Source of the DNA: Brevundimonas alba
GTDB lineage: Bacteria > Pseudomonadota > Alphaproteobacteria > Caulobacterales > Caulobacteraceae
Length of the DNA: 64,000 nucleotides
Assembly: GCF_011927945.1 (NCBI RefSeq)
Contig: NZ_JAATJM010000001.1
Coordinates: forward strand, 1,745,501-1,809,500
Direction: 5' to 3'
Below are positions 56,047 through 64,000 of the stretch, in pieces. Below the pieces are notes generated by a model, which was given only the letters and a program-made list of their open reading frames with translations, had not been told where the DNA came from and ran no database searches. The translations under genes were made by a program, and so were the position numbers. Each line of letters begins with the position of its first letter. Within the stretch, counting starts at the first letter, position 1.

Positions 56047-56753
56047 AGGCCGGCGAAGAAGGCCGGCACGATCTCGGTCGCCGGACCGTAGCGGGCATCG
56101 TCGAAGAAACGGCTGCCGAGGGAGGGCTCGAGGTTGAGCTCGACCGTGCGGGCGCCGGCGTGGTTGGCCAGCTGGACGAAGCCGGCGGCCGGATAGACCG
56201 CGCCGGACGTGCCGATGGAGACGAACAGGTCGCAGGCGGCGAGGGCGGCCTCGATCCGGTCCATCCGCAGCGGCCATTCGCCGAACCAGACGATGTGCGG
56301 GCGCAGGCGACCTTTTGGACGAAACGGCGAGGGCTGGTCGGGGGCGAGGTCGCCGGGCCAGTCGAGGACCTGGCCGGTGGCGGTGCACTGCGCCTTGAGC
56401 AGTTCGCCGTGCATGTGGATCAGCTCGAAGCCGGCCGCGGGCGGGGTGGACGCATGGGCACGGTCGTGGAGGTCGTCGACGTTCTGCGTGACCAGCAGGA
56501 GGTCTCCGTCCCAGCGGGCGGCGAGCTCGGCGAGGGCTTGGTGGGCGGCGTTGGGCTCGACCTGCGCCAGCTGGCGGCGGCGCTGGTTGTAGAAGTCCTG
56601 CACGAGGGCGGGGTCGCGAGCGAAGGCCTCGGGCGTGGCGACGTCCTGCACGCGATGACCCATCCACAGACCGTCGGCGGCGCGAAAGGTGGGGACGCCG
56701 GACTCGGCGGAAATGCCGGAGCCGGTGAGGATGACGAGGTTTCTGTGCGTCAT
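56043..56753 (-). CDS. cobB: Sir2-family NAD-dependent deacylase lacking zinc cysteines
   Basis: A 236-residue sirtuin, ATG 56753 chosen with GGAA just upstream. NAD-binding [14 protein letters not shown] is at 11-24, the TQNVDDLH motif at 89-96 and the catalytic H115 in HMHGEL. Y55 and R58 (FYNQRRR) match the residues that give E. coli CobB its desuccinylase activity. The zinc module is lost: only one Cys (C123, in AQCTATG) remains, where CobB has four. The protein should still fold if the small domain is stabilised otherwise. Likely function is removal of acyl groups from lysines. Confidence 0.92.
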   Translation of the reverse strand: MTHRNLVILTGSGISAESGVPTFRAADGLWMGHRVQDVATPEAFARDPALVQDFYNQRRRQLAQVEPNAAHQALAELAARWDGDLLLVTQNVDDLHDRAHASTPPAAGFELIHMHGELLKAQCTATGQVLDWPGDLAPDQPSPFRPKGRLRPHIVWFGEWPLRMDRIEAALAACDLFVSIGTSGAVYPAAGFVQLANHAGARTVELNLEPSLGSRFFDDARYGPATEIVPAFFAGL

Positions 56754-56814
56754 GCGGTTCCATAGCATCGGCGGTCTGTCCTAGAAGAACGCCAACGCAC
56801 AGGAGACCCGATCC

Positions 56815-57921
56815 ATGAAAACCCGCGCCGCCGTCGCCTTTGAGGCCAAACGTCCGCTGGAGATCGTCGAGGTCGATCTGGAGGGGCCGCGCGCCGGGGA
56901 GGTGCTGGTCGAGATCAAGGCGACGGGCATCTGCCACACCGACGCCTATACGCTGGACGGGCTGGACTCGGAGGGCATCTTCCCGAGCATTCTGGGCCAT
57001 GAGGGCGCCGGGGTGGTGGTCGAGGTCGGGCCGGGGGTGACGAGCGTCGCGGTCGGGGACCATGTGATCCCGCTGTACACGCCGGAATGCCGGCAATGTA
57101 AAAGCTGCCTGAGCCGCAAGACCAATCTGTGCACCGCCATCCGGGCGACGCAGGGCAAGGGGCTGATGCCCGACGGGACCTCGCGATTTTCCTACAAGGG
57201 GCAGGCCATCGCCCACTACATGGGCTGCTCGACCTTCTCGAACTTCACGGTGCTGCCCGAGATAGCGGTGGCGAAGATCCGCAAGGACGCGCCGTTCGAC
57301 AAGGCCTGCTACGTCGGCTGCGGCGTGACCACGGGCGTGGGGGCGGTGGTCAATACGGCCAAGGTCGAGCCGGGCGCCAACTGCGTCGTCTTCGGACTGG
57401 GCGGCATCGGGCTGAACGTCATCCAGGGGCTGAAGATGGTCGGGGCCGACATGATCGTCGGCGTAGACATCAATCCGTCCAAGGAAGAGTGGGGCCGCCG
57501 GTTCGGCATGACCCATTTCGTCAATCCGACGGATGTGCCGGACGTGGTGGCGCATCTGGTCGAGATGACCGGCGGCGGGGCGGACTACACCTTCGACTGC
57601 ACCGGCAACACGGTGGTGATGCGTCAGGCGCTTGAGGCCTGCCACCGCGGCTGGGGCGAGAGTGTGATCATCGGCGTGGCCGAGGCGAGCAAGGAGATCG
57701 CCACGCGGCCGTTCCAGCTGGTCACTGGCCGGGTGTGGCGCGGCTCGGCGTTCGGCGGCGCGCGGGGGCGGACCGACACGCCCAAGGTCGTCGACTGGTA
57801 CATGGACGGGAAGATCGAGATCGACCCGATGATCACTCATACCCTGCCGCTGGAGCGGATCAACGAGGCGTTCGACCTGATGCATGCAGGCGAGAGCATC
57901 CGCAGCGTGGTGGTGTTCTGA
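56815..57921 (+). CDS. adhC: S-(hydroxymethyl)glutathione dehydrogenase / class III alcohol dehydrogenase
   Basis: A 368-residue zinc enzyme that oxidises S-hydroxymethylglutathione with NAD. The catalytic zinc site has [12 protein letters not shown] and [12 protein letters not shown]; the structural zinc cysteines lie in [17 protein letters not shown]. The NAD-binding motif is [13 protein letters not shown], and [21 protein letters not shown] is family-typical. It is the first gene of a formaldehyde unit (VOC protein, S-formylglutathione hydrolase) on the same strand. No FrmR-type regulator gene is adjacent. Confidence 0.96.
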   Translation: MKTRAAVAFEAKRPLEIVEVDLEGPRAGEVLVEIKATGICHTDAYTLDGLDSEGIFPSILGHEGAGVVVEVGPGVTSVAVGDHVIPLYTPECRQCKSCLSRKTNLCTAIRATQGKGLMPDGTSRFSYKGQAIAHYMGCSTFSNFTVLPEIAVAKIRKDAPFDKACYVGCGVTTGVGAVVNTAKVEPGANCVVFGLGGIGLNVIQGLKMVGADMIVGVDINPSKEEWGRRFGMTHFVNPTDVPDVVAHLVEMTGGGADYTFDCTGNTVVMRQALEACHRGWGESVIIGVAEASKEIATRPFQLVTGRVWRGSAFGGARGRTDTPKVVDWYMDGKIEIDPMITHTLPLERINEAFDLMHAGESIRSVVVF

Positions 57922-57980
57922 GGCTTGCGCGGCGCGGACAGTTGTTTAAGAAAACTGTCTGAACAACAGGAGGGGAAGCC

Positions 57981-58364
57981 ATGTTCACCCACGTCACACT
58001 CGGTGCGGACGACGTCGAGGCGTCGCGGAAATTCTATGACGCCGTTCTGGGATCGCTGGGGCTGGAGCCAGCCAGCGGGCCCGATCCGAAGGGACGCTAC
58101 TGGTGGCGGACGGCGCGCGGCGCCTTCGCGGTCGGCAAGCCGATCGACGGCGACCCGGCCTGCCACGCCAACGGCGGAACGATCGGCTTCCATGCGAAAA
58201 CGCCCGAGATGGTGCAGGCTTTCCACGACGCCGGCGTGGCGGCGGGCGGCCGCTCGATCGAGGATCCGCCCGGTGAGCGGAATGGTCCGTTCGGGACGCT
58301 GGTGCTGGCCTATCTGCGCGATCCGGCGGGCAACAAGGTCTGCGCCATGCACAGGCCGGGGTGA
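57981..58364 (+). CDS. VOC (glyoxalase/bleomycin resistance fold) protein
   Basis: A 127-residue protein with GGAGGGG before its ATG. The fold is marked by FTHVTLGADDVEASRKFYDAVLGSLGL at the start and by the metal-binding Glu/His positions of the two beta-alpha-beta repeats (GTIGFHAKTPEMVQAFHDAG, RDPAGNKVCAMH). It lies 59 nt after adhC and before fghA, so a role in the formaldehyde or glutathione-thiol pathway is plausible. Its activity is unknown. Confidence 0.9.
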   Translation: MFTHVTLGADDVEASRKFYDAVLGSLGLEPASGPDPKGRYWWRTARGAFAVGKPIDGDPACHANGGTIGFHAKTPEMVQAFHDAGVAAGGRSIEDPPGERNGPFGTLVLAYLRDPAGNKVCAMHRPG

Positions 58365-58374
58365 CTTTCTCATA

Positions 58375-58506
58375 CCGCTCATCCCCGCGAACGCGGGGAC
58401 CCAGTGCTTTGGGTGATCGGTCTGTCTAGACTGGCAGGAACGATCTCCTGAAACGCCTGCATCTCGCTGGAAAGAACTGGATCCCCGCCTTCGCGGGGAT
58501 GAGCGG
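58375..58506. repeat. MITE-like palindromic element with 31-bp terminal inverted repeats
   Basis: The left end (58375-58405) and right end (58476-58506) are inverted copies with two mismatches (CCGCTCATCCCCGCGAA..., and its counterpart ...TTCGCGGGGATGAGCGG). Each arm contains its own small palindrome (CCCCGCGAACGCGGGG). The 70-bp centre has no gene. Elements ending in CCCCGC-xx-GCGGGGAT are a known class of short palindromic repeats in alphaproteobacteria. No target-site duplication is obvious. It fills the space between the VOC gene and fghA. Confidence 0.85.
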
Positions 58507-58510
58507 AAAT

Positions 58511-59344
58511 ATGGAAACCCTGAAGACTCACGCTGTTCACGGCGGCACCCTGCGTTATCTGCGGCACGACAGCGCGACCACCGGCACACCCATGACGCTG
58601 TCGGTGTTCACGCCCCCGGGCGAGGGGCCGTTCCCGGTGCTGATCTGGCTGTCGGGCCTGACCTGCACCGAGGATAATTTCACCACCAAGGCGGGGGCCT
58701 ACCGAGCCGCGGCGGAGCATGGCGTCATCGTCGTCGCGTCGGATACCTCGCCCCGCGGCGAGGGCGTGGCGGACGATCCCGCCTATGACCTCGGGCAGGG
58801 GGCGGGCTTCTATGTGGATGCGACGCAGGCGCCCTGGGCGCCGCACTTCCGCATGGAGAGCTATGTCACGGGCGAGCTGATCGGACTGATCGACGCGGAG
58901 TTTCCGACGACGAAGGCGCGGTCGATCAGCGGGCATTCGATGGGCGGGCACGGGGCGCTCACGCTGGCGCTCAGGCATCCGCATCTGTTCCGGTCGGTGT
59001 CGGCCTTCGCGCCGATCGCTTCGCCGACGCGGTGTCCGTGGGGGGAGAAGGCGTTCGCGGCCTATCTGGGCGATGACCGCGAGGCCTGGGCGGAGCATGA
59101 CGCCGCGCGGCTGATCGAGGCCGGCGTGGGCGACGGATGCTATGACGACATCCTGATCGATCAGGGGGACGCCGACCCCTTCCTGGCCGAACAGCTGAAG
59201 CCGGAACTGCTGACGGCCGCGGCGGAGGCGGCGGGGCAGACGGTCACCCTGCGGATGCAGCCGGGGTACGACCACTCCTACTTCTTCATGGCCAGCTTCA
59301 TCGCCGACCATGTGGCGTTCCACGCCGAAAGGCTTAAGGGCTGA
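58511..59344 (+). CDS. fghA: S-formylglutathione hydrolase
   Basis: A 277-residue esterase D-type enzyme that hydrolyses S-formylglutathione to formate. ATG 58511 is preferred; ATG 58499 lies inside the right arm of the repeat element and would add four residues. The catalytic triad is S143 in GHSMGGHGAL, the Asp in IDQGDADPFL and the His in YDHSYFFM. TCTEDNF is the family mark. The ribosome site is weak, probably because the mobile repeat sits directly upstream. It completes the adhC route. Confidence 0.95.
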   Translation: METLKTHAVHGGTLRYLRHDSATTGTPMTLSVFTPPGEGPFPVLIWLSGLTCTEDNFTTKAGAYRAAAEHGVIVVASDTSPRGEGVADDPAYDLGQGAGFYVDATQAPWAPHFRMESYVTGELIGLIDAEFPTTKARSISGHSMGGHGALTLALRHPHLFRSVSAFAPIASPTRCPWGEKAFAAYLGDDREAWAEHDAARLIEAGVGDGCYDDILIDQGDADPFLAEQLKPELLTAAAEAAGQTVTLRMQPGYDHSYFFMASFIADHVAFHAERLKG

Positions 59345-59364
59345 GTTCAAACAGGAAGCTTGCG

Positions 59365-59604
59365 ATGAGCGACGAAGCCCACCTCGACGATACCTATGAC
59401 AACCTCTTTTCAGCCCTGTGCGTAGAGCTGGGCTTCTGCCTGCATGAGAAGGGGCAGAAGCGCGTGATCGGCGCACTTTCCGATGGACTGGACGCCGCGA
59501 CCAAGGCGGTGTTCGTCGCTGAGGGCGTCGACTTCCTCAATGCCTCCGGCGACCTGCGGCGGGCCGTGCGCGACTGTCTGAAGGCCAATCTGCCGGCGGG
59601 CTGA
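59365..59604 (+). CDS. Small conserved hypothetical protein
   Basis: A 79-residue acidic protein (MSDEAHLDDTYDNLFSALCVELGFCLHEKGQ) with no membrane segment and no domain I know. It starts 20 nt after fghA with AGGAAGC upstream and is probably part of the same transcript. Confidence 0.65.
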   Translation: MSDEAHLDDTYDNLFSALCVELGFCLHEKGQKRVIGALSDGLDAATKAVFVAEGVDFLNASGDLRRAVRDCLKANLPAG

Positions 59605-59691
59605 GGGGAACGGAATTCGGCCGCCGGCCTTGGGTTCGGGACACGGGCGCCTAGATGAGGGCTCCCCGAAACCTGTCGAAGGAGCCTCCCC

Positions 59692-60306
59692 ATGGCCTTT
59701 ACGCTTCCGCCCCTCCCGTATGACTATGACGCGCTGGAGCCGGCCATCGACAAGGAGACGATGACCTTCCACCACGACAAGCACCACCAGACCTATGTCG
59801 ACAATCTGAACAAGGCGGTGGAGGCCGACAGCGCGCTGCAGGGCCAGTCGCTGGAGGAGCTGTTCGCGGGGATTTCGAAGCTTCCCAAGGCGGTCCGCAA
59901 CAACGGCGGCGGGCACTGGAACCACAGCCTGTTCTGGGAGCTGCTGGCGCCGGTCGATCAGGCGGGTCAGCCCTCGGCCGAACTGGCGGCGGCGATCGAC
60001 CGCGATCTGGGCGGCATGGACGCGTTCAAGGAGGCGTTCAACGCGGCGGGGGCCGGGCAGTTCGGCTCGGGCTGGGCCTGGCTGATCGTTCAGGATGGCA
60101 AGCTGAAGGTCACCTCGACCCCGAACCAGGACAATCCGCTGATGGATGTGGCGGACGAGAAGGGCGCTGTGGTGCTGGCCGCCGACGTCTGGGAGCACGC
60201 CTATTACCTGAAGTACCAGAACCGGCGGGCCGACTATCTGAAGGCGTTCTGGACGGTGGTGAACTGGAACAAGGCCAACGAACTGTTCGCCGCGGCGACG
60301 GCCTGA
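59692..60306 (+). CDS. Superoxide dismutase, Fe/Mn family (Mn-type signature)
   Basis: A 204-residue enzyme that converts superoxide to peroxide and oxygen. Metal ligands are H27, H78, D165 and H169 ([24 protein letters not shown]). The outer-sphere glycine G74 and Q146 (STPNQDNP) are the arrangement typical of Mn enzymes, whereas Fe enzymes have Gln and Ala there, so the enzyme may use Mn or both metals. No signal peptide. ATG follows GGAGG. A hairpin lies after the stop. Confidence 0.95.
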   Translation: MAFTLPPLPYDYDALEPAIDKETMTFHHDKHHQTYVDNLNKAVEADSALQGQSLEELFAGISKLPKAVRNNGGGHWNHSLFWELLAPVDQAGQPSAELAAAIDRDLGGMDAFKEAFNAAGAGQFGSGWAWLIVQDGKLKVTSTPNQDNPLMDVADEKGAVVLAADVWEHAYYLKYQNRRADYLKAFWTVVNWNKANELFAAATA

Positions 60307-60315
60307 CCCGAAAAG

Positions 60316-60341
60316 ACGCCCGGTGCGCTGGCGCCGGGCGT
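60316..60341 (+). terminator. Hairpin after the superoxide dismutase gene
   Basis: ACGCCCGG and CCGGGCGT form a perfect 8-bp stem with a 10-nt loop. No T-run follows; probably a terminator, or mRNA-protecting 3' hairpin. Confidence 0.5.
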
Positions 60342-60389
60342 TGCGGTTCCCAAGTTAGCGTAGCTGCAGTTCTCGCCCCCGGAGCCGTC

Positions 60390-61325
60390 ATGACCTTTTA
60401 TGCCCGCATCGCCGCCGCCAGCCTGATCCTCGCCGCCATGGGCGCGGCGGCCTGTTCGCCGGAGCCGGAAAAGCGGGAGGCGACGTCGACCCCGCCGGCC
60501 GCGCTGTCGCATCCGGACATCCACGCCTTCCGCATCGGCCAGATACAGGCGGTGGCGCTGAAGGACGGTGAGATGGCCTTCCCGGCCACGAACCGCGAGA
60601 TGAGTCCATGGAGCGACACCGCCGAGGTGTCGGCGCTGCTGACGGCCTCGGGTCAGGCGGACGGGCAGATCCATCTGTCGATCCAGCCGCTGCTGGTCCG
60701 GGACGGGGAGCGGGTGGTGCTGATCGACACCGGCGCGGGCGGACAGATGGGCACGGAGGGCAAGTTGCTTGCCTCGCTGAGGGCCGCGGGCGTCGAGCCG
60801 GGGCAGGTGACGGATGTGCTGATCTCGCACGCCCACGGCGACCACGTCGGCGGACTGGCCGGCAAGGACGGCGCCCTGACCTTCCCCAACGCCGTGGTCC
60901 GCATGAGCGCGGCGGAGTGGGAGTTCGCCAAGGCCGGCGCGGCCGAGGCGGGAGCCGCGCCTCTGCTGGCGGCCATCACGCCCAGGGTGCAGACGTTCGC
61001 GCCGGGCGCGCAGGTGACTCCCTCGATCAAGGCGGTTCCGCTGGCGGGGCATACGCCGGGGCACAGCGGCTATGAGATCGTCTCGGGAACCGAGCGGCTG
61101 CTGTATATCGGCGATGCGATGCACAGTTCGCTGGTCTCGGTGCAGCGGCCGGAACTGGTGAACGGCTGGGACAGCGATGGCGCCCCCGGCGTGACCACGC
61201 GGCAGGGGCTGCTGAACCGGGGGGCGTCGGAGAGCCTTCGGGTTTACGGCGTCCACTTCCCGTTCCCCGGCGTGGGCCGCTTCCAGCGTCGGGACGACGG
61301 CTTCGTCTGGGTTCCCGAGTCTTGA
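60390..61325 (+). CDS. Metallo-beta-lactamase-fold hydrolase, exported or lipoprotein
   Basis: A 311-residue protein with a signal peptide (MTFYARIAAASLILAAMGAA) followed by Cys-Ser; this resembles a lipobox with unusual residues (AAAC). The zinc-binding motif is SHAHGDHVGGL, with further ligands in LAGHTPGHSGYEI and YIGDAMHSSL. This is the quorum-quenching/AidC or general MBL layout without a known substrate. ATG 60390. It precedes the rpsD leader by 147 nt. Confidence 0.88.
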   Translation: MTFYARIAAASLILAAMGAAACSPEPEKREATSTPPAALSHPDIHAFRIGQIQAVALKDGEMAFPATNREMSPWSDTAEVSALLTASGQADGQIHLSIQPLLVRDGERVVLIDTGAGGQMGTEGKLLASLRAAGVEPGQVTDVLISHAHGDHVGGLAGKDGALTFPNAVVRMSAAEWEFAKAGAAEAGAAPLLAAITPRVQTFAPGAQVTPSIKAVPLAGHTPGHSGYEIVSGTERLLYIGDAMHSSLVSVQRPELVNGWDSDGAPGVTTRQGLLNRGASESLRVYGVHFPFPGVGRFQRRDDGFVWVPES

Positions 61326-61423
61326 CGCGGCGGGCCTGGGCGGTCATAAGCCCCGCCTTCACGCCACCGGCTCGCCGCGTTGCGTGATCCACTACGGACG
61401 ATGCGTGGACCGCCGTTGAGATC

Positions 61424-61445
61424 GTCCCTCCAGTTGGGGAGGGAC
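61424..61445 (+). promoter_or_regulatory. Hairpin in the rpsD leader
   Basis: GTCCCTCC (61424-61431) and GGAGGGAC (61438-61445) form a perfect 8-bp stem with loop AGTTGG, 27 nt before the rpsD ATG. It may terminate the upstream gene, or act as a control site for autoregulation by S4; the second is inference. Compactness near the ribosome binding region favours regulation. Confidence 0.4.
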
Positions 61446-61472
61446 CGGGCCGCATCATATAGAGAGTGACTT

Positions 61473-62090
61473 ATGTCCAAGCGCCACAGCGCCAAGTACA
61501 AGCTCGACCGGGCCATGGGTGAAAACCTCTGGGGCCGTTCGAAATCCCCGGTCAACAAGCGTTCCTACGGCCCCGGCCAGCACGGCCAGCGCCGCAAGTC
61601 GAAAGTCTCGGACTTCGGCCTGCAGCTGAAGGCCAAGCAGAAGCTGAAGGGCTACTACGCCAACATCACCGAGAAGCAGTTCGCCGCGACCTATGCGGAA
61701 GCTGCTCGCCGCAAGGGCAACAGCTCGGAGAACCTGATCGGCCTGCTGGAATCGCGTCTGGACGCCATCGTCTACCGCGCCAAATTCGTGCCGACCCCTT
61801 GGGCCGCGCGCCAGTTCGTCAACCACGGCCACGTGACCGTCGACGGCAAGAAGGTCGACATCGCCTCGTACCGGGTCAAGCCGGGCCAGGTCATCGAGGT
61901 CAAGGAAAAGTCCCGCGCCATGGCGCTGGTGCTCGAAGCCCAGCAGTCGTCGGAGCGCGACGTGCCTGACTACCTCGAGCTGGGCGACCGCGGCTTCTCG
62001 GTTCGCTACGTCCGCGTGCCTGAACTGGCCGACGTGCCGTTCCCGGTGAAGATGGAGCCGAACCTGGTGGTCGAGTACTACTCGTCCTAA
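61473..62090 (+). CDS. rpsD: 30S ribosomal protein S4
   Basis: A 205-residue primary rRNA-binding protein of the small subunit. The N-terminal block [20 protein letters not shown] and [31 protein letters not shown], and the S4 RNA-binding domain [56 protein letters not shown], are intact. It is alone rather than in the alpha operon. A strong terminator follows. Confidence 0.98.
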   Translation: MSKRHSAKYKLDRAMGENLWGRSKSPVNKRSYGPGQHGQRRKSKVSDFGLQLKAKQKLKGYYANITEKQFAATYAEAARRKGNSSENLIGLLESRLDAIVYRAKFVPTPWAARQFVNHGHVTVDGKKVDIASYRVKPGQVIEVKEKSRAMALVLEAQQSSERDVPDYLELGDRGFSVRYVRVPELADVPFPVKMEPNLVVEYYSS

Positions 62091-62114
62091 GCGCTTCGCC
62101 TTCGACAGGATTTC

Positions 62115-62144
62115 AGGGGCCCCGGAGCAATCCGGGGCCCCTTT
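62115..62144 (+). terminator. Terminator of rpsD
   Basis: AGGGGCCCCGGA and TCCGGGGCCCCT form a perfect 12-bp stem with a GCAA tetraloop, followed by TTT. It starts 25 nt after the rpsD stop. Confidence 0.9.
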
Positions 62145-62228
62145 CCGTATCCGCCCGAGCCGGGTTCCCCTTGCGGGCGAACAGGCGCACATTGGGGCTG
62201 TTCAGGATTTCGGCGCGGGAGGCCGGGA

Positions 62229-62618
62229 ATGAAACGGATCGTCACGCTCGCCGGAGCGCTCGCGCTGGCCGCCGCCCTGCCGGGTTGCGCGCTTGTCGAC
62301 CGGTTCATGCCGCAGGATCAGCCGGTCGAGACGGCTGAGGCTCCGGGCCAGATCGAGGCGGTGCACGCGGCCGCCATCGTGCAGGACCAGGCCGTGTTCT
62401 GGGTCAGCTCGAACGGCTGCACGGAGAAGGCCGATCTGACGCCGGTCGTGCGCCGCGACGGCGAAGGCTCGGTGATCACCCTGCGCCGGATCAAGGAAGA
62501 CCGCTGCCAGCAGCCGCGCGCCGAGGGCGTCGAGATGCGCTGGACCTTCCAGGAGATGGGACTGGCGCCGGGCAGCCGGGTCTCGGTCGAGAACCCCTAC
62601 CAGCTGCCACGCGGCTAA
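62229..62618 (+). CDS. Small predicted lipoprotein
   Basis: A 129-residue protein with a type II signal: MKRIVTLAGALALAAALPGC, the lipobox LPGC giving an acylated Cys20. The mature part has two further Cys (SSNGC, DRCQQP) that could form a disulphide, and strands VFWVSS and SVITLRRIKEDRC. I do not recognise a domain. It is preceded by the rpsD terminator and converges on the thioesterase with 6 nt between. Confidence 0.75.
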   Translation: MKRIVTLAGALALAAALPGCALVDRFMPQDQPVETAEAPGQIEAVHAAAIVQDQAVFWVSSNGCTEKADLTPVVRRDGEGSVITLRRIKEDRCQQPRAEGVEMRWTFQEMGLAPGSRVSVENPYQLPRG

Positions 62619-62624
62619 GGCCGG

Positions 62625-63053
62625 TCAGCGCGCCTCGAACGCGGGCAGCATGTCGGCGGGGATGCGGTGCGGCCGCATGGTCGCGGCGTCGACCAACACC
62701 CACTCCGAGACGCCCTGCGCGCAGAGCCGGCCCTCGGCGTCCTCGATGCGGACATAGCGGTTGAAGCGTGGGCCCTGCGGGTCGCCGACCCATGTGCGGG
62801 CCTTCACGCCGACGGCGTCGGGAAGCAGCGGGCGGAAATAGTCGATCTCGTGCCGGACGGCGACCCACGACCAGCGGGCGCGGGTTTCGGCGTCGAAGCG
62901 GGCGTTCCAGTGGGCCGTGCCCGCGTCCTGCAGCCAGCCGACATAGACGACGTTGTTGACGTGGCCGTTGTCGTCGATGTGATCAGGACGGACCTCGAGC
63001 GGGACGACGAAGATCTCGCGGTCGGTCCGGGGCTCGAGCTGGGCCTTCGCCAT
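62625..63053 (-). CDS. Hotdog-fold acyl-CoA thioesterase
   Basis: A 142-residue protein of the 4HBT type. VRPDHIDDNGHVNNVVYVGWLQDAG contains the conserved Asp and His of the active site, and ARWSWVAVRHEIDYFRPLLPDAV the second helix-strand unit. It starts in the stop codon of the glutaredoxin gene (TGATG overlap), so both are coupled. Substrate is probably an acyl-CoA, type unknown. Confidence 0.92.
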   Translation of the reverse strand: MAKAQLEPRTDREIFVVPLEVRPDHIDDNGHVNNVVYVGWLQDAGTAHWNARFDAETRARWSWVAVRHEIDYFRPLLPDAVGVKARTWVGDPQGPRFNRYVRIEDAEGRLCAQGVSEWVLVDAATMRPHRIPADMLPAFEAR

Positions 63054-63409
63054 CAGGCGTCGGCGTCGCCGAGGGGCACGCCCTTGTCGGTCAGCAGGGT
63101 CTGGAGCTCGCCGGCGTTGAACATTTCGCGGACGATGTCGGAGCCGCCGACGAACTCGCCCTTCACATAGAGCTGGGGAATGGTCGGCCAGTCGCTGAAG
63201 GTCTTGATGCCGTCGCGCAGGGCTTCGTCCTGCAGCACGTCGACGCCGACGAACGACGCGCCCACGTGGTCGAGAATCTGCACCGCCAGCGAGGAGAAGC
63301 CGCAGCGCGGCGCGTCCGGCGTGCCCTTCATGAACAGGACGACGTCATGCTCTTTCACCGTATCGGCGATGAAGGCGTGGACGGGATTGGCGACGGCTTG
63401 ATCGGTCAC
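63053..63409 (-). CDS. grxD: Monothiol glutaredoxin (Grx4 type)
   Basis: A 118-residue protein with the C36-G-F-S active site in PDAPRCGFSSLAVQIL. KTFSDWPTIPQLYVKGEFVGGSDIV binds glutathione. These proteins bind a glutathione-coordinated [2Fe-2S] cluster with BolA and act in iron-sulphur delivery. It overlaps the thioesterase gene by one nucleotide downstream. Confidence 0.96.
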   Translation of the reverse strand: MTDQAVANPVHAFIADTVKEHDVVLFMKGTPDAPRCGFSSLAVQILDHVGASFVGVDVLQDEALRDGIKTFSDWPTIPQLYVKGEFVGGSDIVREMFNAGELQTLLTDKGVPLGDADA

Positions 63410-63491
63410 TGCAACGGGCCTTTCGGTGAAGGCCGTCAGCTAGGCGCCCGAAGGGGCCGGGTCAAGGCGCCGGAAGGCCTCAGGGCCGGTG

Positions 63492-64000
63492 TCAGGCCGC
63501 CTTGGCGCCGGCGACGCGGGCCATTTCGATCTGGGCGGCGAGGCCCGGGGGCATGTCGCGATCCGGCACCAAGGCCAGCATGTTGAGCCGTTCGGTGTCG
63601 CTGGCGCGGATCAGCACGCTGGAGACCGACGGGTCGGTCAGGGCGTAGGCGAGGCAGATGGCCTCGGCCGGCCAGTTGTTGGTCCGGTGCAGGAAGGCGA
63701 AGGTGCCGGCGTGGGCCAGCGGGTTCGCCTTCGATTTCGAGCCGCCGAAGCCGAACAGGCCCTTCTTGGGCTGGTGCACCGCCGCGGCCTTCTTCGCCGT
63801 GTCGAGGCTTTCCGGGAAATAGTCGTAGACGAAGATGGCCATGTCCGCCTCGCGGGCGGCGCGCAGGCGTGAGCGGATCTGCCAGGGCGAGTTGACGTGG
63901 AACGGCGTGGTCAGGACGTCAAAGGCGCCGGTCGAGACATAGGTGTCCATCACCTCGCCCTCGCCGGAGATGCCCAGCAGGCGGACGCGCTCGGTGGCGC
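63492..64000 (-). CDS. Aldo/keto reductase family protein, truncated by the window edge
   Basis: The visible 169 residues are the C-terminal part; the frame continues open to base 64000. It reads VRLLGISGEGEVMDTYVSTGAFDVLTTPFHVNSPW at the start, then PAEAICLAYALTDPSVSSVLIRASDTERLNMLAL near the C-terminus, the NADPH-binding end typical of aldo/keto reductases. The catalytic Tyr and His lie outside the window. Family assignment is moderately certain; substrate unknown. Confidence 0.75.
   Translation of the reverse strand, partial: ATERVRLLGISGEGEVMDTYVSTGAFDVLTTPFHVNSPWQIRSRLRAAREADMAIFVYDYFPESLDTAKKAAAVHQPKKGLFGFGGSKSKANPLAHAGTFAFLHRTNNWPAEAICLAYALTDPSVSSVLIRASDTERLNMLALVPDRDMPPGLAAQIEMARVAGAKAA

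Noticed and set aside
54151..57885. 1244-residue minus-strand open frame across the nuclease, trmJ, Sir2 and adhC genes
   Set aside because: Opposite or overlapping four clear genes and made of Arg/Pro/His-rich low-complexity sequence; no start signal or domain.

Overview
The window is 64 kb of GC-rich, gene-dense bacterial chromosome. Gene content points to an alphaproteobacterium of the Caulobacterales, most likely Brevundimonas or a close relative. The signs are HWE-type histidine kinase architecture, several TonB-dependent receptors, a primase lacking the zinc ligands, a GSH-dependent formaldehyde route, GTG and TTG starts, and sparse T-tracts at terminators. The genus is inferred; no rRNA or tRNA gene was seen in the window to confirm it. 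About 63 protein genes cover nearly all of the sequence. No CRISPR array, prophage, insertion sequence with transposase, or plasmid backbone is visible.

Layout. 0-9.6 kb: a truncated sensor-kinase N-terminus, Dps, a SleB-type cell wall hydrolase, a GAF-PAS-HWE kinase with a single-domain response regulator, thioredoxin reductase, a two-PPC-domain exported protein, an ELM1-like protein overlapping greA, a GST and small membrane proteins. 9.7-18.5 kb: a secreted GH43-type glycosidase with lectin-like modules, the selD-selU selenouridine pair, a dicarboxylate/amino acid symporter and a TonB-type outer membrane receptor. 18.5-28 kb (mostly minus strand): an rraB-like gene, carB and a DUF1294 gene form an operon, followed by a large TonB receptor, a HAD hydrolase and a BAAT-type hydrolase. 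28-32.4 kb (plus strand): a degenerate EAL-like protein, a Rieske oxygenase overlapping an APC permease, and carA. 32.7-42.6 kb: a SIMPL protein, a DUF1624-type membrane protein, the dnaG-rpoD macromolecular synthesis pair and a large DUF3857/transglutaminase/TPR protein. 42.7-52.3 kb: DUF1428 divergent from an HxlR regulator, a third TonB-type receptor, an ArsR-AHSA1-DUF1801-DUF1801 cluster, an Mpo1-like protein, an S41-like protease, an AraC regulator and a 3D-domain protein. 52.4-64 kb: GST, M28 peptidase, S1/P1 nuclease, trmJ, a Sir2 deacylase, formaldehyde detoxification (class III ADH, VOC protein, S-formylglutathione hydrolase), superoxide dismutase, a metallo-beta-lactamase-fold protein, rpsD, a lipoprotein, a thioesterase, a monothiol glutaredoxin and a truncated aldo/keto reductase.

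Working together. The most coherent units are selD-selU (selenophosphate supply to tRNA 2-selenouridine), the Rieske oxygenase plus permease (uptake and oxidation of a small, perhaps amine, substrate), adhC-VOC-fghA (formaldehyde oxidation through glutathione), dnaG-rpoD, and the ArsR-led START-domain/DUF1801 cluster. Noncoding structure of note includes a 132-bp MITE-like element with 31-bp terminal inverted repeats directly before the S-formylglutathione hydrolase gene, a run of six 9-bp repeats after carA, and several strong hairpin terminators. I found no clear wholly new system. The best leads are the degenerate EAL-like protein beside the Rieske operon, the MITE-like element, the zinc-less Sir2 and DnaG proteins, and the ArsR-led cluster.
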